A stretch of 64,000 nt of DNA from Mongoliitalea lutea. GTDB taxonomy: Bacteria > Bacteroidota > Bacteroidia > Cytophagales > Cyclobacteriaceae. The notes under the pieces are model-generated. The model saw only the letters and a list, made by a program, of their open reading frames with translations. It had not been told where the DNA came from and searched no databases. This document shows positions 36,598-46,318 of this stretch, piece after piece; position 1 is the stretch's first letter, and each line of letters opens with the position of its first letter. Position numbers and translations under genes: made by a program. The stretch covers positions 1 through 64,000 of the forward strand of contig NZ_BMYF01000006.1 of NCBI RefSeq assembly GCF_014652135.1. Reading direction: 5' to 3'.

Positions 36598-38250
36598 TCA
36601 GTTTTGCAGGAGTTCCTTGGCGCTCTCAAAAGCTGATTCTGAAGGATTGGCACCTGCGATCATTTGTGCGATGGTGGCTATGCGCTCCTCTTTTTCCAGT
36701 AATTTCATTTTACTGATTGTTTTGGCAGCACTGTGATCTTTATAGACAAAGTAATGGTGTTCACCTTTCGCAGCAACCTGCGGCAAATGGGAAATGCAGA
36801 TGACCTGATGTTTTTCGGCAATATTTTGCATCATTTTGACCATTTTGAGAGCGACTTCACCGGAAACACCTGTGTCAATCTCATCAAAAATCAAGGTTGG
36901 TAAGGCCATTTTATCGGCCATGATATACTTGATGGCAAAAATCAAGCGTGAAAATTCTCCTCCGGAGGCTACCTGCTTTAAGGCCTGCGGCTTCACCCCT
37001 TTGTTGGCTGAGAATAAGACCTCCAACTGATCTAAGCCTGTTTGGCTTGGAGAAATACTGCTGACCTGAACATGAATCACCGCATTTTCCATACCCAATT
37101 GATGCAATAGCTGCGTAAGTTCTTTGGCAAATGGATCAAATGCCTTGGCTCGTTTGTCCGAAAGTTTCTTTCCAGCGGCTAGCAATTGCTTTTCTTGCTC
37201 TTGAAGTTTCTTCTGAAGCTTTTCAAGAGATTCATCCAAGTTTTCAACTTTAAATACCTTTTCGGAAAGGCTTTCTTCCAATGCCATTAAGCCTGCAATA
37301 GAGTCCATGCCATGTTTCTTTTGTAGGTGATAGATTTTGCTTAACCTATCCCGTACTTGCGCTAGCTTATCAAAGTCAACCTCAATTTTGTGGTCTTCTT
37401 CTTCCAAGCTAGCTGCAATATCCTTCAACTCAATCCAGACTGACTGTAAGCGCTCGTGTAAAGGTTCGAATTTATGCGTTAGTTTACTTAAATGCGAGAG
37501 TCCATTGGTAGCAAGCGATAGGGTTCGGACTGCTCCAAATTGTTCATCCTCCAACTGATGCAATACTTCCTGGATTTTACTTTTGATTTCCTCAGCATTT
37601 TCAAGGATTTCCTGCTCTTCTTCCAAAAATGCTTGTTCATCTGCTTGCAACTGAAGACTGGAAAGTTCTTCCAGCTGAAACCTATTGAAGTCTGCCTCTT
37701 TTTGTAAGTCTTGGGCTTCTTTCTCTAGGCTTCGTAAGGCTTTTTTGGTTTGTTCAAAAGTTGCAAAAGCTTCCTGATACTGTTGCAGCTCTACCTGAGT
37801 AGCAGCATAAGCATCGATCAGGGATAGTTGATAGCTTCCATCGCCAAGCATCAGCGTATCATGTTGGGAATGTACGTCCATCAGGAATTTCCCCAACTCT
37901 TTCAAGACATCTAAGACTACGGGGGTGTCATTGATGAAAGCCCTGGATTTACCTGCGGGACTGATTTCTCTACGGATAATGCATTCTTTTTCATAGTCCA
38001 AGTCATGATTTTCAAAAAAGCCTTGGAGTGCATAGGAACCGATTTCAAAAACTCCCTCTACCACACATTTGCTTTCAGGGTCATGGAGTGTTTTGACATC
38101 TGCCCGATTGCCAAGTAATAGCCCCACTGCTCCAAGCATAATGGATTTACCGGCACCTGTTTCACCTGTAATCATATTGAGGGCAGGGCTTGGATGCATT
38201 TCCAAGCTTTGAATCAATGCATAATTTTGAATACTGAGGGATGTGAGCAT
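36598..38250 (-). CDS. recN: DNA repair protein RecN
   Basis: RecN is an SMC-like ATPase in double-strand break repair. The 550-residue protein has Walker A NMITGETGAGKSIMLGA near residue 30, a long glutamate/leucine-rich coiled coil from about residue 150 to 375, then the ABC signature KQVASGGEFSRLIFAIK near residue 430 and Walker B LPTLIFDEIDTGVSGEV near residue 455. It lies in the conserved minus-strand cluster with DUF4835, coaBC, rpoZ and bamD. Confidence 0.95.
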   Translation of the reverse strand: MLTSLSIQNYALIQSLEMHPSPALNMITGETGAGKSIMLGAVGLLLGNRADVKTLHDPESKCVVEGVFEIGSYALQGFFENHDLDYEKECIIRREISPAGKSRAFINDTPVVLDVLKELGKFLMDVHSQHDTLMLGDGSYQLSLIDAYAATQVELQQYQEAFATFEQTKKALRSLEKEAQDLQKEADFNRFQLEELSSLQLQADEQAFLEEEQEILENAEEIKSKIQEVLHQLEDEQFGAVRTLSLATNGLSHLSKLTHKFEPLHERLQSVWIELKDIAASLEEEDHKIEVDFDKLAQVRDRLSKIYHLQKKHGMDSIAGLMALEESLSEKVFKVENLDESLEKLQKKLQEQEKQLLAAGKKLSDKRAKAFDPFAKELTQLLHQLGMENAVIHVQVSSISPSQTGLDQLEVLFSANKGVKPQALKQVASGGEFSRLIFAIKYIMADKMALPTLIFDEIDTGVSGEVALKMVKMMQNIAEKHQVICISHLPQVAAKGEHHYFVYKDHSAAKTISKMKLLEKEERIATIAQMIAGANPSESAFESAKELLQN

Positions 38251-38295
38251 GTCAGAAACAGGGCTTTTGAAAAAACAAATCTAGTAAAATCGGGC

Positions 38296-39207
38296 CTAGC
38301 CTTTTAAGATATCATTGTATCTTTTTGCATTGGTAGGGTCAATTTTTAACAACAATGCAACCGCTTCTGTTCGCACTTCCATAGGAGCTGTTCTCAAAAT
38401 ATTACTAATTTCCTCACTTTTTGCATCCATAAAAGCGATTGTCAGGATACTATTTGGCTGAATTTGATTGGCTTCCCCGATTAATTTCAGTGCAGCAATG
38501 ATATTTTTATAGGCCTCATCTGGTTTTGTTAATAATAAATCCAGGCCTTTTCTATGGTATAAATAAATGGATTCCCGGATTGGTGACATAACTGATGATG
38601 TATACACGTCAGTAATCAGGGCATGTCTATTTCTCCGGTCATTATTGCTTGGAGTCCATCCAGGTCTGTTAGAGGATTGAGCATTGTTTACAATGTTGTT
38701 GGCGATTTCAAAATAAGGATCGCCACCTCTTAAAGAAAAGCTATCGTAATCAAAGCCTAAAGCTATGTAAGCGTAGTATGACAATAGAGAACTGATATTA
38801 TTCAAAAAAGAGAAACGGTTGAATTCAATGGGCTGGGAGGCAATGTATTCAAAAGTCCAGTTTCGATCGATAAAGTTCAATACCATAGTCTCGTAATTGG
38901 TGCCAAAGACGGGTCGAATCGATTGGATTTGTACGGTGGCGTTATAGCTCCCTGCCTGGGTCATATCTCCAATGGTCAGCAACATATTGCCTTTAATCCG
39001 CTCATTGGGACTGAATTGGTCCGTGGTCCAAGATCTTCCATTCAGGAATTGCTCGAAATTGGTCTTCATGTCTTGGAAGACATTCGTTTCCATAGTTCTT
39101 GCGCGATCACTATTGATGATTACAGTGAAATTGAGCTCCTGAGCATTGGCAAGAGTTGATAGTAACAGAAGGGAAATGAAGATTCGTAGAAATTTCATGT
39201 TTTTCAT
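38296..39207 (-). CDS. DUF4835 family exported protein
   Basis: About 303 residues from the ATG at 39207 (MKNMKFLRIFISLLLLSTLANAQ), a Sec signal peptide. A longer frame begins with a TTG at 39249 inside coaBC; ATGs at 39216 and 39198 are equally possible. The body (LNFTVIINSDRARTMETNVF, NERIKGNMLLTIGDMTQ, VLNFIDRNWTF, FDYDSFSLRGGDPYF) is the DUF4835 family, always found near recN and coaBC in Bacteroidota, role unknown. Confidence 0.88.
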   Translation of the reverse strand: MKNMKFLRIFISLLLLSTLANAQELNFTVIINSDRARTMETNVFQDMKTNFEQFLNGRSWTTDQFSPNERIKGNMLLTIGDMTQAGSYNATVQIQSIRPVFGTNYETMVLNFIDRNWTFEYIASQPIEFNRFSFLNNISSLLSYYAYIALGFDYDSFSLRGGDPYFEIANNIVNNAQSSNRPGWTPSNNDRRNRHALITDVYTSSVMSPIRESIYLYHRKGLDLLLTKPDEAYKNIIAALKLIGEANQIQPNSILTIAFMDAKSEEISNILRTAPMEVRTEAVALLLKIDPTNAKRYNDILKG

Positions 39208-39238
39208 TGGACTCATGAATTTAACGAAATATTCTGAA

Positions 39239-40447
39239 TCAAATTTCAATTGGGAGCTCTTTCACACATTTCACCAAAAGTTCCGCAACCTCTTTTTTGT
39301 GCAAGGTCTCTGTTGCGATACTTTTACCATCCTTAAAGAATATGGAAACTTTATTGGTATCGTGCTGGAATCCTGCTCCTTGATCTCTCATGGAGTTTAA
39401 GACTACCAAGTCAAAGTTTTTCTTAGCCAATTTATTTTTTGCATGAAAGACTTCATTTTCAGTCTCTAATGCAAAGCCAACATGAATTTGGCCAGCTGCT
39501 TTTTTTTGGCCCAAAGCATAAGCAATGTCGATATTCTTGACCAAGGTGATTTGCATGTGATCATCTGATTTTTTGATTTTTTCAGATGCTACATCTTTTG
39601 GCGCATAATCTGCCACCGCTGCTGCAAATACGCAGATATCCGCTTCACTGTGTATTGCTAAAGCTGCTTCATACATTTCCTGAGCACTTTTTACCGGAGT
39701 GATTTGAATATTGGCATGCTGTGGCTTTTTGGCTCCATGGCCCAATATTACATGTACTTCGGCTCCTCTATTAGCGAAAGCTTCGGCAATAGCAGCCCCC
39801 ATTTTTCCAGAAGAATGATTGGAGATAAAGCGTACTGGGTCAATAGCCTCTTGGGTTGGACCTGAGGTAAGGAGAACTTTTTTCCCTTTCAGGTCCTGTG
39901 ATTGTTCAAAAAAATGAATGACATGCTCCAAAATATGTTCGGGTTCCATCAATCTACCCTGTCCATTCAAGCCTGAGGCTAATTCTCCAGACTCTGCTTC
40001 TAGGATAATATTTCCAAAAGAAGCTAGTCGCTTGAGGTTTTCCTTCACAGCGGGATGCAGATACATATCTAGATCCATGGCAGGTGCCACTATTACAGGA
40101 CACTTGGCAGACAGATAGGTTGCCGCTAATAAATTGTCACAAATGCCTTGGGCAAATTTGGCCAAGGTATTAGCAGAAATGGGAGCAACTAAAAATAAAT
40201 CAGCCCACATGCCTAGTTCCACGTGATTGGTCCAAACTCCTGTGCCAGCATCATAGAACTGATGGTGTACAGGGCCTTTGGATAGCGTGGCCAAGGTCAA
40301 GGGGGTAATAAAGTCAAGAGCAGAAGTGCTCATAATGATCTGCACTTCTGCTCCTTCTTTCATAAGGAGTCGTGTAAGATGCGCTGCTTTGTAGGCAGCA
40401 ATACTTCCCGTAACTCCTAATAAGATTTTTCTACCTTTTAATGGCAT
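39239..40447 (-). CDS. coaBC: Bifunctional phosphopantothenoylcysteine decarboxylase/synthetase
   Basis: CoaBC makes 4'-phosphopantetheine from phosphopantothenate and cysteine for coenzyme A. In the 402-residue protein the N-terminal flavoprotein CoaC part has GVTGSIAAYKAAHLTRLL, the catalytic His in WTNHVELGMWAD and the PASANT-like PISANTLAKFAQG; the C-terminal CoaB part has SGPTQEAIDPVRFISNHSSG and AAAVADYAPKD. It overlaps the rpoZ stop by one base and is cotranscribed with it. Confidence 0.95.
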   Translation of the reverse strand: MPLKGRKILLGVTGSIAAYKAAHLTRLLMKEGAEVQIIMSTSALDFITPLTLATLSKGPVHHQFYDAGTGVWTNHVELGMWADLFLVAPISANTLAKFAQGICDNLLAATYLSAKCPVIVAPAMDLDMYLHPAVKENLKRLASFGNIILEAESGELASGLNGQGRLMEPEHILEHVIHFFEQSQDLKGKKVLLTSGPTQEAIDPVRFISNHSSGKMGAAIAEAFANRGAEVHVILGHGAKKPQHANIQITPVKSAQEMYEAALAIHSEADICVFAAAVADYAPKDVASEKIKKSDDHMQITLVKNIDIAYALGQKKAAGQIHVGFALETENEVFHAKNKLAKKNFDLVVLNSMRDQGAGFQHDTNKVSIFFKDGKSIATETLHKKEVAELLVKCVKELPIEI

Positions 40448-40761
40448 TAACCTTCAGTAGATTCTTCTGGCATACGAAAATGAACTTTCTGCTCCAAGAA
40501 CTCTTCCATTGCTAGGGTACTTGGCTTAGGCATTCTTTCATAGAAGCGGGAAATCTCGATTTGCTCCTTATTCTCAAATACCTCTTCCAAATTATCAACA
40601 GTAGAAGCAAACTCAGAAAGTTTGTTATTCAATTCCTCTTTCATAGTAGAAGAAATTTGCTTAGCACGCTGGCCTACAATGTGGATTGATTCGTAAATAT
40701 TGCCAGTTTTTTCAGCTAATTTATCCAGATCTCTGGTGATGATGGATGGATTGATTGCCAT
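40447..40761 (-). CDS. rpoZ: DNA-directed RNA polymerase omega subunit
   Basis: This 104-residue protein is the Bacteroidota form of omega, which assists RNA polymerase assembly. It shows SIITRDLDKLAEKTGNIYES and VGQRAKQISSTMKEELNNKL, the omega helices, followed by a charged extension. The call leans on its position between bamD and coaBC, conserved in the phylum. Confidence 0.85.
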   Translation of the reverse strand: MAINPSIITRDLDKLAEKTGNIYESIHIVGQRAKQISSTMKEELNNKLSEFASTVDNLEEVFENKEQIEISRFYERMPKPSTLAMEEFLEQKVHFRMPEESTEG

Positions 40762-40783
40762 AGTATTCTTTTGTTAAGATTTT

Positions 40784-41713
40784 CTAGTTATTATTTATTG
40801 CAGGTCCTGAAGTGACTGTTTCAGGCTGATTAACTGCTTCTGCGGCAGCTGCTTCTGCCTTCGCCCTTCGCTCATCAAATTCTTTTTTCAATTTGGCGTA
40901 GGCGATTAATTCGGCCTCTGATTTTTTCACGTGGTTTTCGACCACTGAAATATATTTGCTTTCAGGGTATCTTCTTTTAAACTGATCAGCAAATTTGGAT
41001 ACCTCTTTCAAACGCTCCTCTTTTTTGTCAAAGGCAGAGTTTGAACCATATTTGTAAGCTACTTCCACTAATTTATAGGCGAGCTCCTCGTTGTATTTGC
41101 TATCGGGATAGTTTTTGGCAAAATTCTGAAAGCTAATGATACAGGCTCTAAAGAAATCCCCTGGAAACAATCCCTCAGTCATTCGTAGATAGAGCATAGA
41201 TTCTTGGTAAGCTTTCTCCTCAAATCTTACTTGAAGATCGTTGATCATTGTCATTGCCCTTTCGTAAGAATCAGACTGTGGGAAACGGTTGATAAATAAC
41301 TGAATCGCATTTACGGCATCCTTGCTGCTTTTTTGGTCCAAATTGTAGTCCGGAGAATCCATGTACAAAGAGTACGCATTCATAAACAATGCTTCCTCTG
41401 CCAATGGGCTTCGATTGTAAGTCTGATAGAAGGTATTAAAATATCCCGCAGCCTCTATGTAACGTTTAGTGCGGAAATGGCTGTAAGCATAATTAAAATC
41501 TGCTAATTCAGCTTTTTCGCTTCCACGAATTACAGGGAGTACTTTATCATACAAAATGATGGCTTTGTTGTATTCTCCTTCATTATAATACTTATTGGCT
41601 GCTTCGTATAGTAATTCCCAGTCGGTGCTGCGCTCCAGTTTATAAAACTTACCGCAAGAACTGAATGCTAGAACACTGAACAGAAGGATACTATGGATGA
41701 GGTACTTATTCAT
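40784..41713 (-). CDS. bamD: Outer-membrane assembly lipoprotein BamD
   Basis: BamD is the essential lipoprotein partner of BamA in inserting outer-membrane proteins. The 309-residue protein has a lipoprotein signal (LLFSVLAFSSCGK, Cys near residue 20) and tandem TPR-like repeats such as YNEGEYNKAIILYDKVLPVI, YSHFRTKRYIEAAGYFNTFY and ESKYISVVENHVKKSEAEL, each of the helix-turn-helix kind. A low-complexity Ala/Glu tail (RRAKAEAAAAEAVNQ) ends it. First gene of the bamD-rpoZ-coaBC run. Confidence 0.92.
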   Translation of the reverse strand: MNKYLIHSILLFSVLAFSSCGKFYKLERSTDWELLYEAANKYYNEGEYNKAIILYDKVLPVIRGSEKAELADFNYAYSHFRTKRYIEAAGYFNTFYQTYNRSPLAEEALFMNAYSLYMDSPDYNLDQKSSKDAVNAIQLFINRFPQSDSYERAMTMINDLQVRFEEKAYQESMLYLRMTEGLFPGDFFRACIISFQNFAKNYPDSKYNEELAYKLVEVAYKYGSNSAFDKKEERLKEVSKFADQFKRRYPESKYISVVENHVKKSEAELIAYAKLKKEFDERRAKAEAAAAEAVNQPETVTSGPAINNN

Positions 41714-41781
41714 AAATTTTGGAGGCGCAAATATAAGGCATATTTATTTGGTATCAAACTGTAACACTTGTAGTCAAGTCA

Positions 41782-42486
41782 TTACTTCTTTACAACGAGT
41801 TTTTTGGTCACTATATTTTTGTTGTCAACAAAAAGTGTGTAAAAATAGACACCAGGGTTAAGATTGGAGACATTGATGGCCAATGACTTCTGCTGTGGAT
41901 TTAATTGATATTCCGCAACCGGATTACCAATAAAACTATTTAAGACAATTTTAGCAGTTGCAGCTGGGTTTTTGAATTCATAATCTATTTGTGCAATTCT
42001 ATTGCTTGGATTAGGGTAAATCTCTCCTAAAGCAATATCCTTGTGCATAGTTTCAGTTGGGTTTGGTGCATACACATCATACACAGCTTCTATCGTAAAC
42101 ATGTCGCGACTATTCGTTCCCTGTATGAATTGCAGGTCAAAACTACCTCTCACTTCAGAGATTCCTAATTCAAATTCTAAATACAAGTCCGTGTAGATTT
42201 CACCTGGGCCTAAAGTAAATTTGATTTTCCCTAACTCTCTTCTAGGGTCAAAGCATTTATCTCCCAAACAAACTTTTAATTGTTGGGAACTGCCCACACT
42301 GCCCTTTAACCCTCGAAGTGTATACTCTTTGGCTTGGGCTGATTCGTTCTGAATAATAAGTGATTTACGTTGGGTAGTACCTATTTTACCAGAAAAGTCA
42401 ATATTTTCGGACAATACACGAACCTGACCCCAAGAATTCCAAGGTAGCATGAGCAAGCAAGCTAATATCAGAAGGGTTTGTCTCAT
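41782..42486 (-). CDS. T9SS type A sorting domain protein
   Basis: A 234-residue protein with a signal peptide (MRQTLLILACLLMLPWNSWG) and a C-terminal type A sorting domain of the type IX secretion system (GEIYPNPSNRIAQIDYEF, VSNLNPGVYFYTLFVDN, TKKLVVKK). The middle portion is a beta-sandwich-like region with one Cys pair (KVCLGDKCFD). It is exported by T9SS to the cell surface or medium; substrate role unknown. Single gene between bamD and the OstA-like gene. Confidence 0.88.
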   Translation of the reverse strand: MRQTLLILACLLMLPWNSWGQVRVLSENIDFSGKIGTTQRKSLIIQNESAQAKEYTLRGLKGSVGSSQQLKVCLGDKCFDPRRELGKIKFTLGPGEIYTDLYLEFELGISEVRGSFDLQFIQGTNSRDMFTIEAVYDVYAPNPTETMHKDIALGEIYPNPSNRIAQIDYEFKNPAATAKIVLNSFIGNPVAEYQLNPQQKSLAINVSNLNPGVYFYTLFVDNKNIVTKKLVVKK

Positions 42487-42671
42487 GTAAAGTTGTTCTA
42501 TAAGCGTAAGGAATTAAGTACTTTACTGGTTTAACGTTAAATTTAACAATAAGATTTGTACAAATAATAATATGTGGGTTAATTTTTGTTAACCTTCGTG
42601 AAATATTTTTTCTGAATTGTCGTTCCAAAAAATCGCTCAAAAAACTGGCCAAGTTTGAATATTATTTTGCA

Positions 42672-44288
42672 TTAATAATTATTCTTTTCATTTAATGCTT
42701 TTTGTATCTCATCGTCGGATGGGAGCGGTATGTTTACGTCAGGCCTGTCAAATAAACTCGTGTTTTCTTGTTCCCTTCTCTTGGGTGTTCTCCATACAAA
42801 AAAATCTTCCATAGATGGTTTTTCTTCCTCTCTCCAAGTAAATCCTTCTAGAAGCTTGTCCTCTTCCTTGATCATATGTGGAGGAAGAAAAGAACCCTCT
42901 GGTTTGACCAACCAATTGATCTTTTGGATATCTCCATCCTCGAAGAACATCATAATGCTGGAACAAAGGATCTTGTTCATTCCTCTTAAGGTAGAGTCTC
43001 CGATGAGGTCGAAATACAAGGATTCCCCGTTGCCTTCAATGTGGAAGCGGTTAATCTTCCCATCAAGGAAATATCCGGTCATTCTTCGCCCCTTGATTTG
43101 ATTGAAGTTTCCAATCGTGTCTTTGGTGATATTGAAAGCATTTCTTCTCAAAAAGACCTTGTCAATGTCCTCATTAGCAATTAAGAAATGGATGCTATCA
43201 GCGGTAATTTGTGATTTTTCATTCCAAAGAATGGGATCACGGTATAAATGTACCGTAGAGTCTGCATAATTGTAAGAAAGGGAGTCAGATTTGCCTCGGA
43301 AGTCACCTTTGATCATTTGAACATTTCTGAATGCATTGAGGTAACGCTCCTCTGCCAGTTCACTATCCTGAGAAATCAGAGTGTCGGCAATCATGTAGAG
43401 GGTGTCTTTTTCAAAATAGCGTTGAACCATCGCATTGCCGTACATGAGGCTATATTTACGGTCTTCCCAATATTTTCCTTCATCACCAAAAATCTCAACA
43501 TTACGTTCTTTGTTGAGTACCGAGACATTGTTGAGGCCCTCATAGTATTGTTGCACCTCATCGTAGTACAAGACATCTCCATACACTCTGCTTCGTTCAT
43601 TTTCTACATCCCCTTCAAAGAATCGGAAAAGTTTATTTACGGTATCGTAAAAACTCCCTTTTTGCGCATTGAGGCGGTCCCCGTCTTTGGACACAATATT
43701 GGTGATACCTACCGTCTCTGTGGTTTTGGGGATCGTACGGTAAATCATGAAATTAGTCTTCAGGGTATAATCTGGATTGACTAGGACCACATCTTCTGTA
43801 AAAGTGATTTTTTCTATGGTTGTTTCATAAGTGCCAAAACGGCTTGTCAGCACATTGGTGCTGTCTACCACTTTGCCATTATTGAAATAGTTTGCTATAC
43901 CTGTGCTTCTGTCATAATCCAAAAATTCAGTATAAAGGGTAGTTCCTTCATTTTTCAAAACTACGTTTGTTCGAAGTTTGGCAAGCTTGGTGTTGCCATC
44001 ATACTCAGCATAGCGGCTTGTGGTGACTACCGGATCTTTGGTATCCACGATGCGGACATTTCCATAGAGCTTAGCCATGTTTTCTTCCCGGTAAAAATGG
44101 GCCGAGTCACAATAAATCAAAGAGTTTTGATGCTTCATGCGCACATTCAAAAGCAAGCGCTCAAATCCATTGGCCCCCTGAAGCAACTCCGCCTGTTGAA
44201 TTTCCAAGAGATTGTCGGATTGACTCCAGGAAACTTGGTTGCTGAGGAGAATCAAAAAGAAAAGGAGTAATCGGGAGAATTTTTGCAT
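42672..44288 (-). CDS. OstA/LptA-like outer-membrane biogenesis protein
   Basis: About 538 residues from the ATG at 44288 (MQKFSRLLLFFLILLSNQVSWSQ signal). A longer frame starts with a TTG 21 nt upstream and is unlikely. The body has the OstA/LptA pattern of short beta strands in repeats (NSLIYCDSAHFYREENMAKL, LYGNVRIVDTKDPVVTTSRY, EGDVENERSRVYGDVLYYDE), expected to form a beta-jellyroll that binds lipopolysaccharide in the periplasm. Two OstA-like blocks are visible, from residue ~40 and ~270. Related to, but larger than, LptA; likely LPS transport. Confidence 0.82.
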   Translation of the reverse strand: MQKFSRLLLFFLILLSNQVSWSQSDNLLEIQQAELLQGANGFERLLLNVRMKHQNSLIYCDSAHFYREENMAKLYGNVRIVDTKDPVVTTSRYAEYDGNTKLAKLRTNVVLKNEGTTLYTEFLDYDRSTGIANYFNNGKVVDSTNVLTSRFGTYETTIEKITFTEDVVLVNPDYTLKTNFMIYRTIPKTTETVGITNIVSKDGDRLNAQKGSFYDTVNKLFRFFEGDVENERSRVYGDVLYYDEVQQYYEGLNNVSVLNKERNVEIFGDEGKYWEDRKYSLMYGNAMVQRYFEKDTLYMIADTLISQDSELAEERYLNAFRNVQMIKGDFRGKSDSLSYNYADSTVHLYRDPILWNEKSQITADSIHFLIANEDIDKVFLRRNAFNITKDTIGNFNQIKGRRMTGYFLDGKINRFHIEGNGESLYFDLIGDSTLRGMNKILCSSIMMFFEDGDIQKINWLVKPEGSFLPPHMIKEEDKLLEGFTWREEEKPSMEDFFVWRTPKRREQENTSLFDRPDVNIPLPSDDEIQKALNEKNNY

Positions 44289-44337
44289 TTGATCTTGAAT
44301 AGGGCGCAAAATTAACTAAAATTGGTATTTTTGGCTT

Positions 44338-45657
44338 ATGCTCGAGGACTTTATCAGCCACATACGTTCAAAAAATCTTTTAGATTCCCAAAAAAGATAT
44401 TTATTGGCCATTAGCGGAGGAGTAGATTCCGTTGCTTTGGGGTATTTGTTGCATCAAGCAGGCTATGATTTTGATGTAGCTACTGTAAATTTCAATCTTC
44501 GAGGAGAAGATAGTAAGGCTGATTTTGCCTTTGTTGAAGCTTTATCCAATCAGTGGGGAGTACAATTCCATGGAAAAGTAATAGATCCTGAGGTGTGGGA
44601 AAATCTCACAGGTGAGAGCGTCCAAATGAAAGCTCGCTCACTGCGATATGAGTGGCTAGAAGAATTGAGGATGGTACATGGATACGAAGGTATCTTGGTT
44701 GCGCATCATTTTGAGGATCAATTAGAGACGATTCTGTTGAATTTACTGAGAGGCTGCGGCATCGATGGGATTGCAGGAATGGCTGAACGAAGAGGGGCTA
44801 TCATTCGTCCTTTGTTGAGTTTTCGAAAAGATGCGTTGATTGAATTCATGGAAAGCCATAACTATCCATGGAGAGAAGATAGCAGTAACCAAAAAGATGT
44901 GTATCAGCGCAACTTTGTTCGCAATCAGATTCTCCCAAAAATAGCAAATACCTTTACGAGTGGACTGGAAGTCATGGCAGAGAGTTTTGGTCGGATCAAG
45001 GATACTGGCAAGGCTTTTCATTACTTTTTTGAGAAATGGAAGGTAGAGGCTGTGGTCAGAGAAGCTGATTTTCATATTGTAAAGATCAATTCATTTCAAG
45101 CAATTCCCGGCAGACATAGTCTGTTGTTTTATTGGTTGCGGGATTTTGGCTTTTCTTCAGCTATAGTAGAGGCTATTCTTCAGGCCGTAGATGATGCTCA
45201 TGTGGGGAAGTTATTTCATTCACATTCCCATACACTTAATCTTGATAGGGATTGTCTGATTGTAGGACCAAAGGAAAGTGAATTTTTAGCCAAAGAAGTA
45301 CTAGCAACCGATGTGGAACTCAATCTTCAAGATCAGGTGTATGATATTTTGCGGATAGAAAAAGATAGCTTTGTAGATAAATCTTCCGAAAACGCCATGA
45401 TGGATGCATCCCAGCTACAATTTCCCTTAACAATCAGAAATTGGGAGATAGGCGATAGGTTTATCCCTTTGGGAATGAACAAAGAGAAAAAGGTTAGCGA
45501 TTTTTTGGTAGATTTGAAAGTGCCAATGATTCAAAAGCGTCATGTGAAAGTGATGCTCAGTGGAGAAAAAATCATTTGGGTTATTGGTCTTCGGATCAGT
45601 GATTCCGTTAAAATTCAAAAGCAAACGCAAGCGATAGTGTATTTCAAGAAAAAATAG
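44338..45657 (+). CDS. tilS: tRNA(Ile)-lysidine synthase
   Basis: TilS attaches lysine to C34 of the AUA-reading tRNA(Ile), an essential step. The 439-residue protein has the PP-loop SGGVDS at residues 26-31, VAHHFEDQLETILLNLLRG near residue 121 (HxxDQxET-like), EDSSNQKDVYQRNFVRNQIL near residue 180, and a C-terminal TilS domain near residue 350 onward. It is divergent from the OstA-like gene. Confidence 0.94.
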   Translation: MLEDFISHIRSKNLLDSQKRYLLAISGGVDSVALGYLLHQAGYDFDVATVNFNLRGEDSKADFAFVEALSNQWGVQFHGKVIDPEVWENLTGESVQMKARSLRYEWLEELRMVHGYEGILVAHHFEDQLETILLNLLRGCGIDGIAGMAERRGAIIRPLLSFRKDALIEFMESHNYPWREDSSNQKDVYQRNFVRNQILPKIANTFTSGLEVMAESFGRIKDTGKAFHYFFEKWKVEAVVREADFHIVKINSFQAIPGRHSLLFYWLRDFGFSSAIVEAILQAVDDAHVGKLFHSHSHTLNLDRDCLIVGPKESEFLAKEVLATDVELNLQDQVYDILRIEKDSFVDKSSENAMMDASQLQFPLTIRNWEIGDRFIPLGMNKEKKVSDFLVDLKVPMIQKRHVKVMLSGEKIIWVIGLRISDSVKIQKQTQAIVYFKKK

Positions 45658-45661
45658 TCCT

Positions 45662-46192
45662 ATGATCAATCCCTTTTCCCGTACCTTCTCCGTTTCCGAA
45701 CTAGAAATCTTTGAATTCTTTTCGCAAGTGAATTTTTTTGAAAAATTGAAATATGTAGAAATGGCAAAGTTTCTTCCTGCCTTGCATTACCGTTCCTACA
45801 ACAGGGATGAAGTTGTTTTTTTTAGCGGGGATCCGAGTCAGGCTTTTTACATGGTCCGCTCAGGGCTTATCAAACTGTCCATAGATATCAAGGATAACTT
45901 TGAGACAATTTATGAAGTGAGAAAGCATGGTGCTTTTGGAGAAAATGCACTCTTGGAAAACCAAAAACGGATTTATACGGCAATTGTAGCTTCGGAGCAG
46001 GCAGATTTATTAGTGATTCCTCATTTTGCTCTTCAGGAGATTTTTGATAGCAATACTAAAATAAAAGCGAAGATGATGACCGCTTTGGCTGAATTTTATA
46101 ACCAAAACAATCACAGGCTTTTTAAGTCCTACAAGAACTCCTTTGGCTTTTTCAACCTATCCGAAATGTTTACACCGAAGGAAAATCTATAG
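45662..46192 (+). CDS. Cyclic nucleotide-binding domain protein (no HTH)
   Basis: A 176-residue protein with one cNMP-binding domain: RDEVVFFSGDPSQAFYMVRS, GAFGENALLENQKRIYTAIV (phosphate-binding cassette with Gly-Glu and Arg), then a short C-terminal helix region. There is no recognisable DNA-binding helix-turn-helix, so it is not a full Crp/Fnr regulator. It begins 4 nt after the tilS stop and is probably cotranscribed. Ligand and target are unknown. Confidence 0.8.
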   Translation: MINPFSRTFSVSELEIFEFFSQVNFFEKLKYVEMAKFLPALHYRSYNRDEVVFFSGDPSQAFYMVRSGLIKLSIDIKDNFETIYEVRKHGAFGENALLENQKRIYTAIVASEQADLLVIPHFALQEIFDSNTKIKAKMMTALAEFYNQNNHRLFKSYKNSFGFFNLSEMFTPKENL

Positions 46193-46240
46193 TATTTAGC
46201 AAATCCTTTTTTTTCTGAAACAAGTTAAAGTATCAAAAGC

Positions 46241-46271
46241 TTCCTAAAGTGTGCGCTCTTTGATACCTTTG
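46241..46271 (+). promoter_or_regulatory. Candidate mdh promoter with overlapping inverted repeats
   Basis: TTC (46241-46243), 20 nt, TACCTTTG (46264-46271) is a near-consensus Bacteroidota promoter 47 nt before the mdh ATG. GTATCAAAAG upstream (near 46230) is almost complementary to TCTTTGATAC, and AAAGTGT is complementary to ACACTTT, both flanking or overlapping the -7 box, hinting at a regulator site. Confidence 0.5.
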
Positions 46272-46318
46272 GAACACTTTTGAAAATCAAATATTAACTA
46301 AAAATAAATCCATATATC

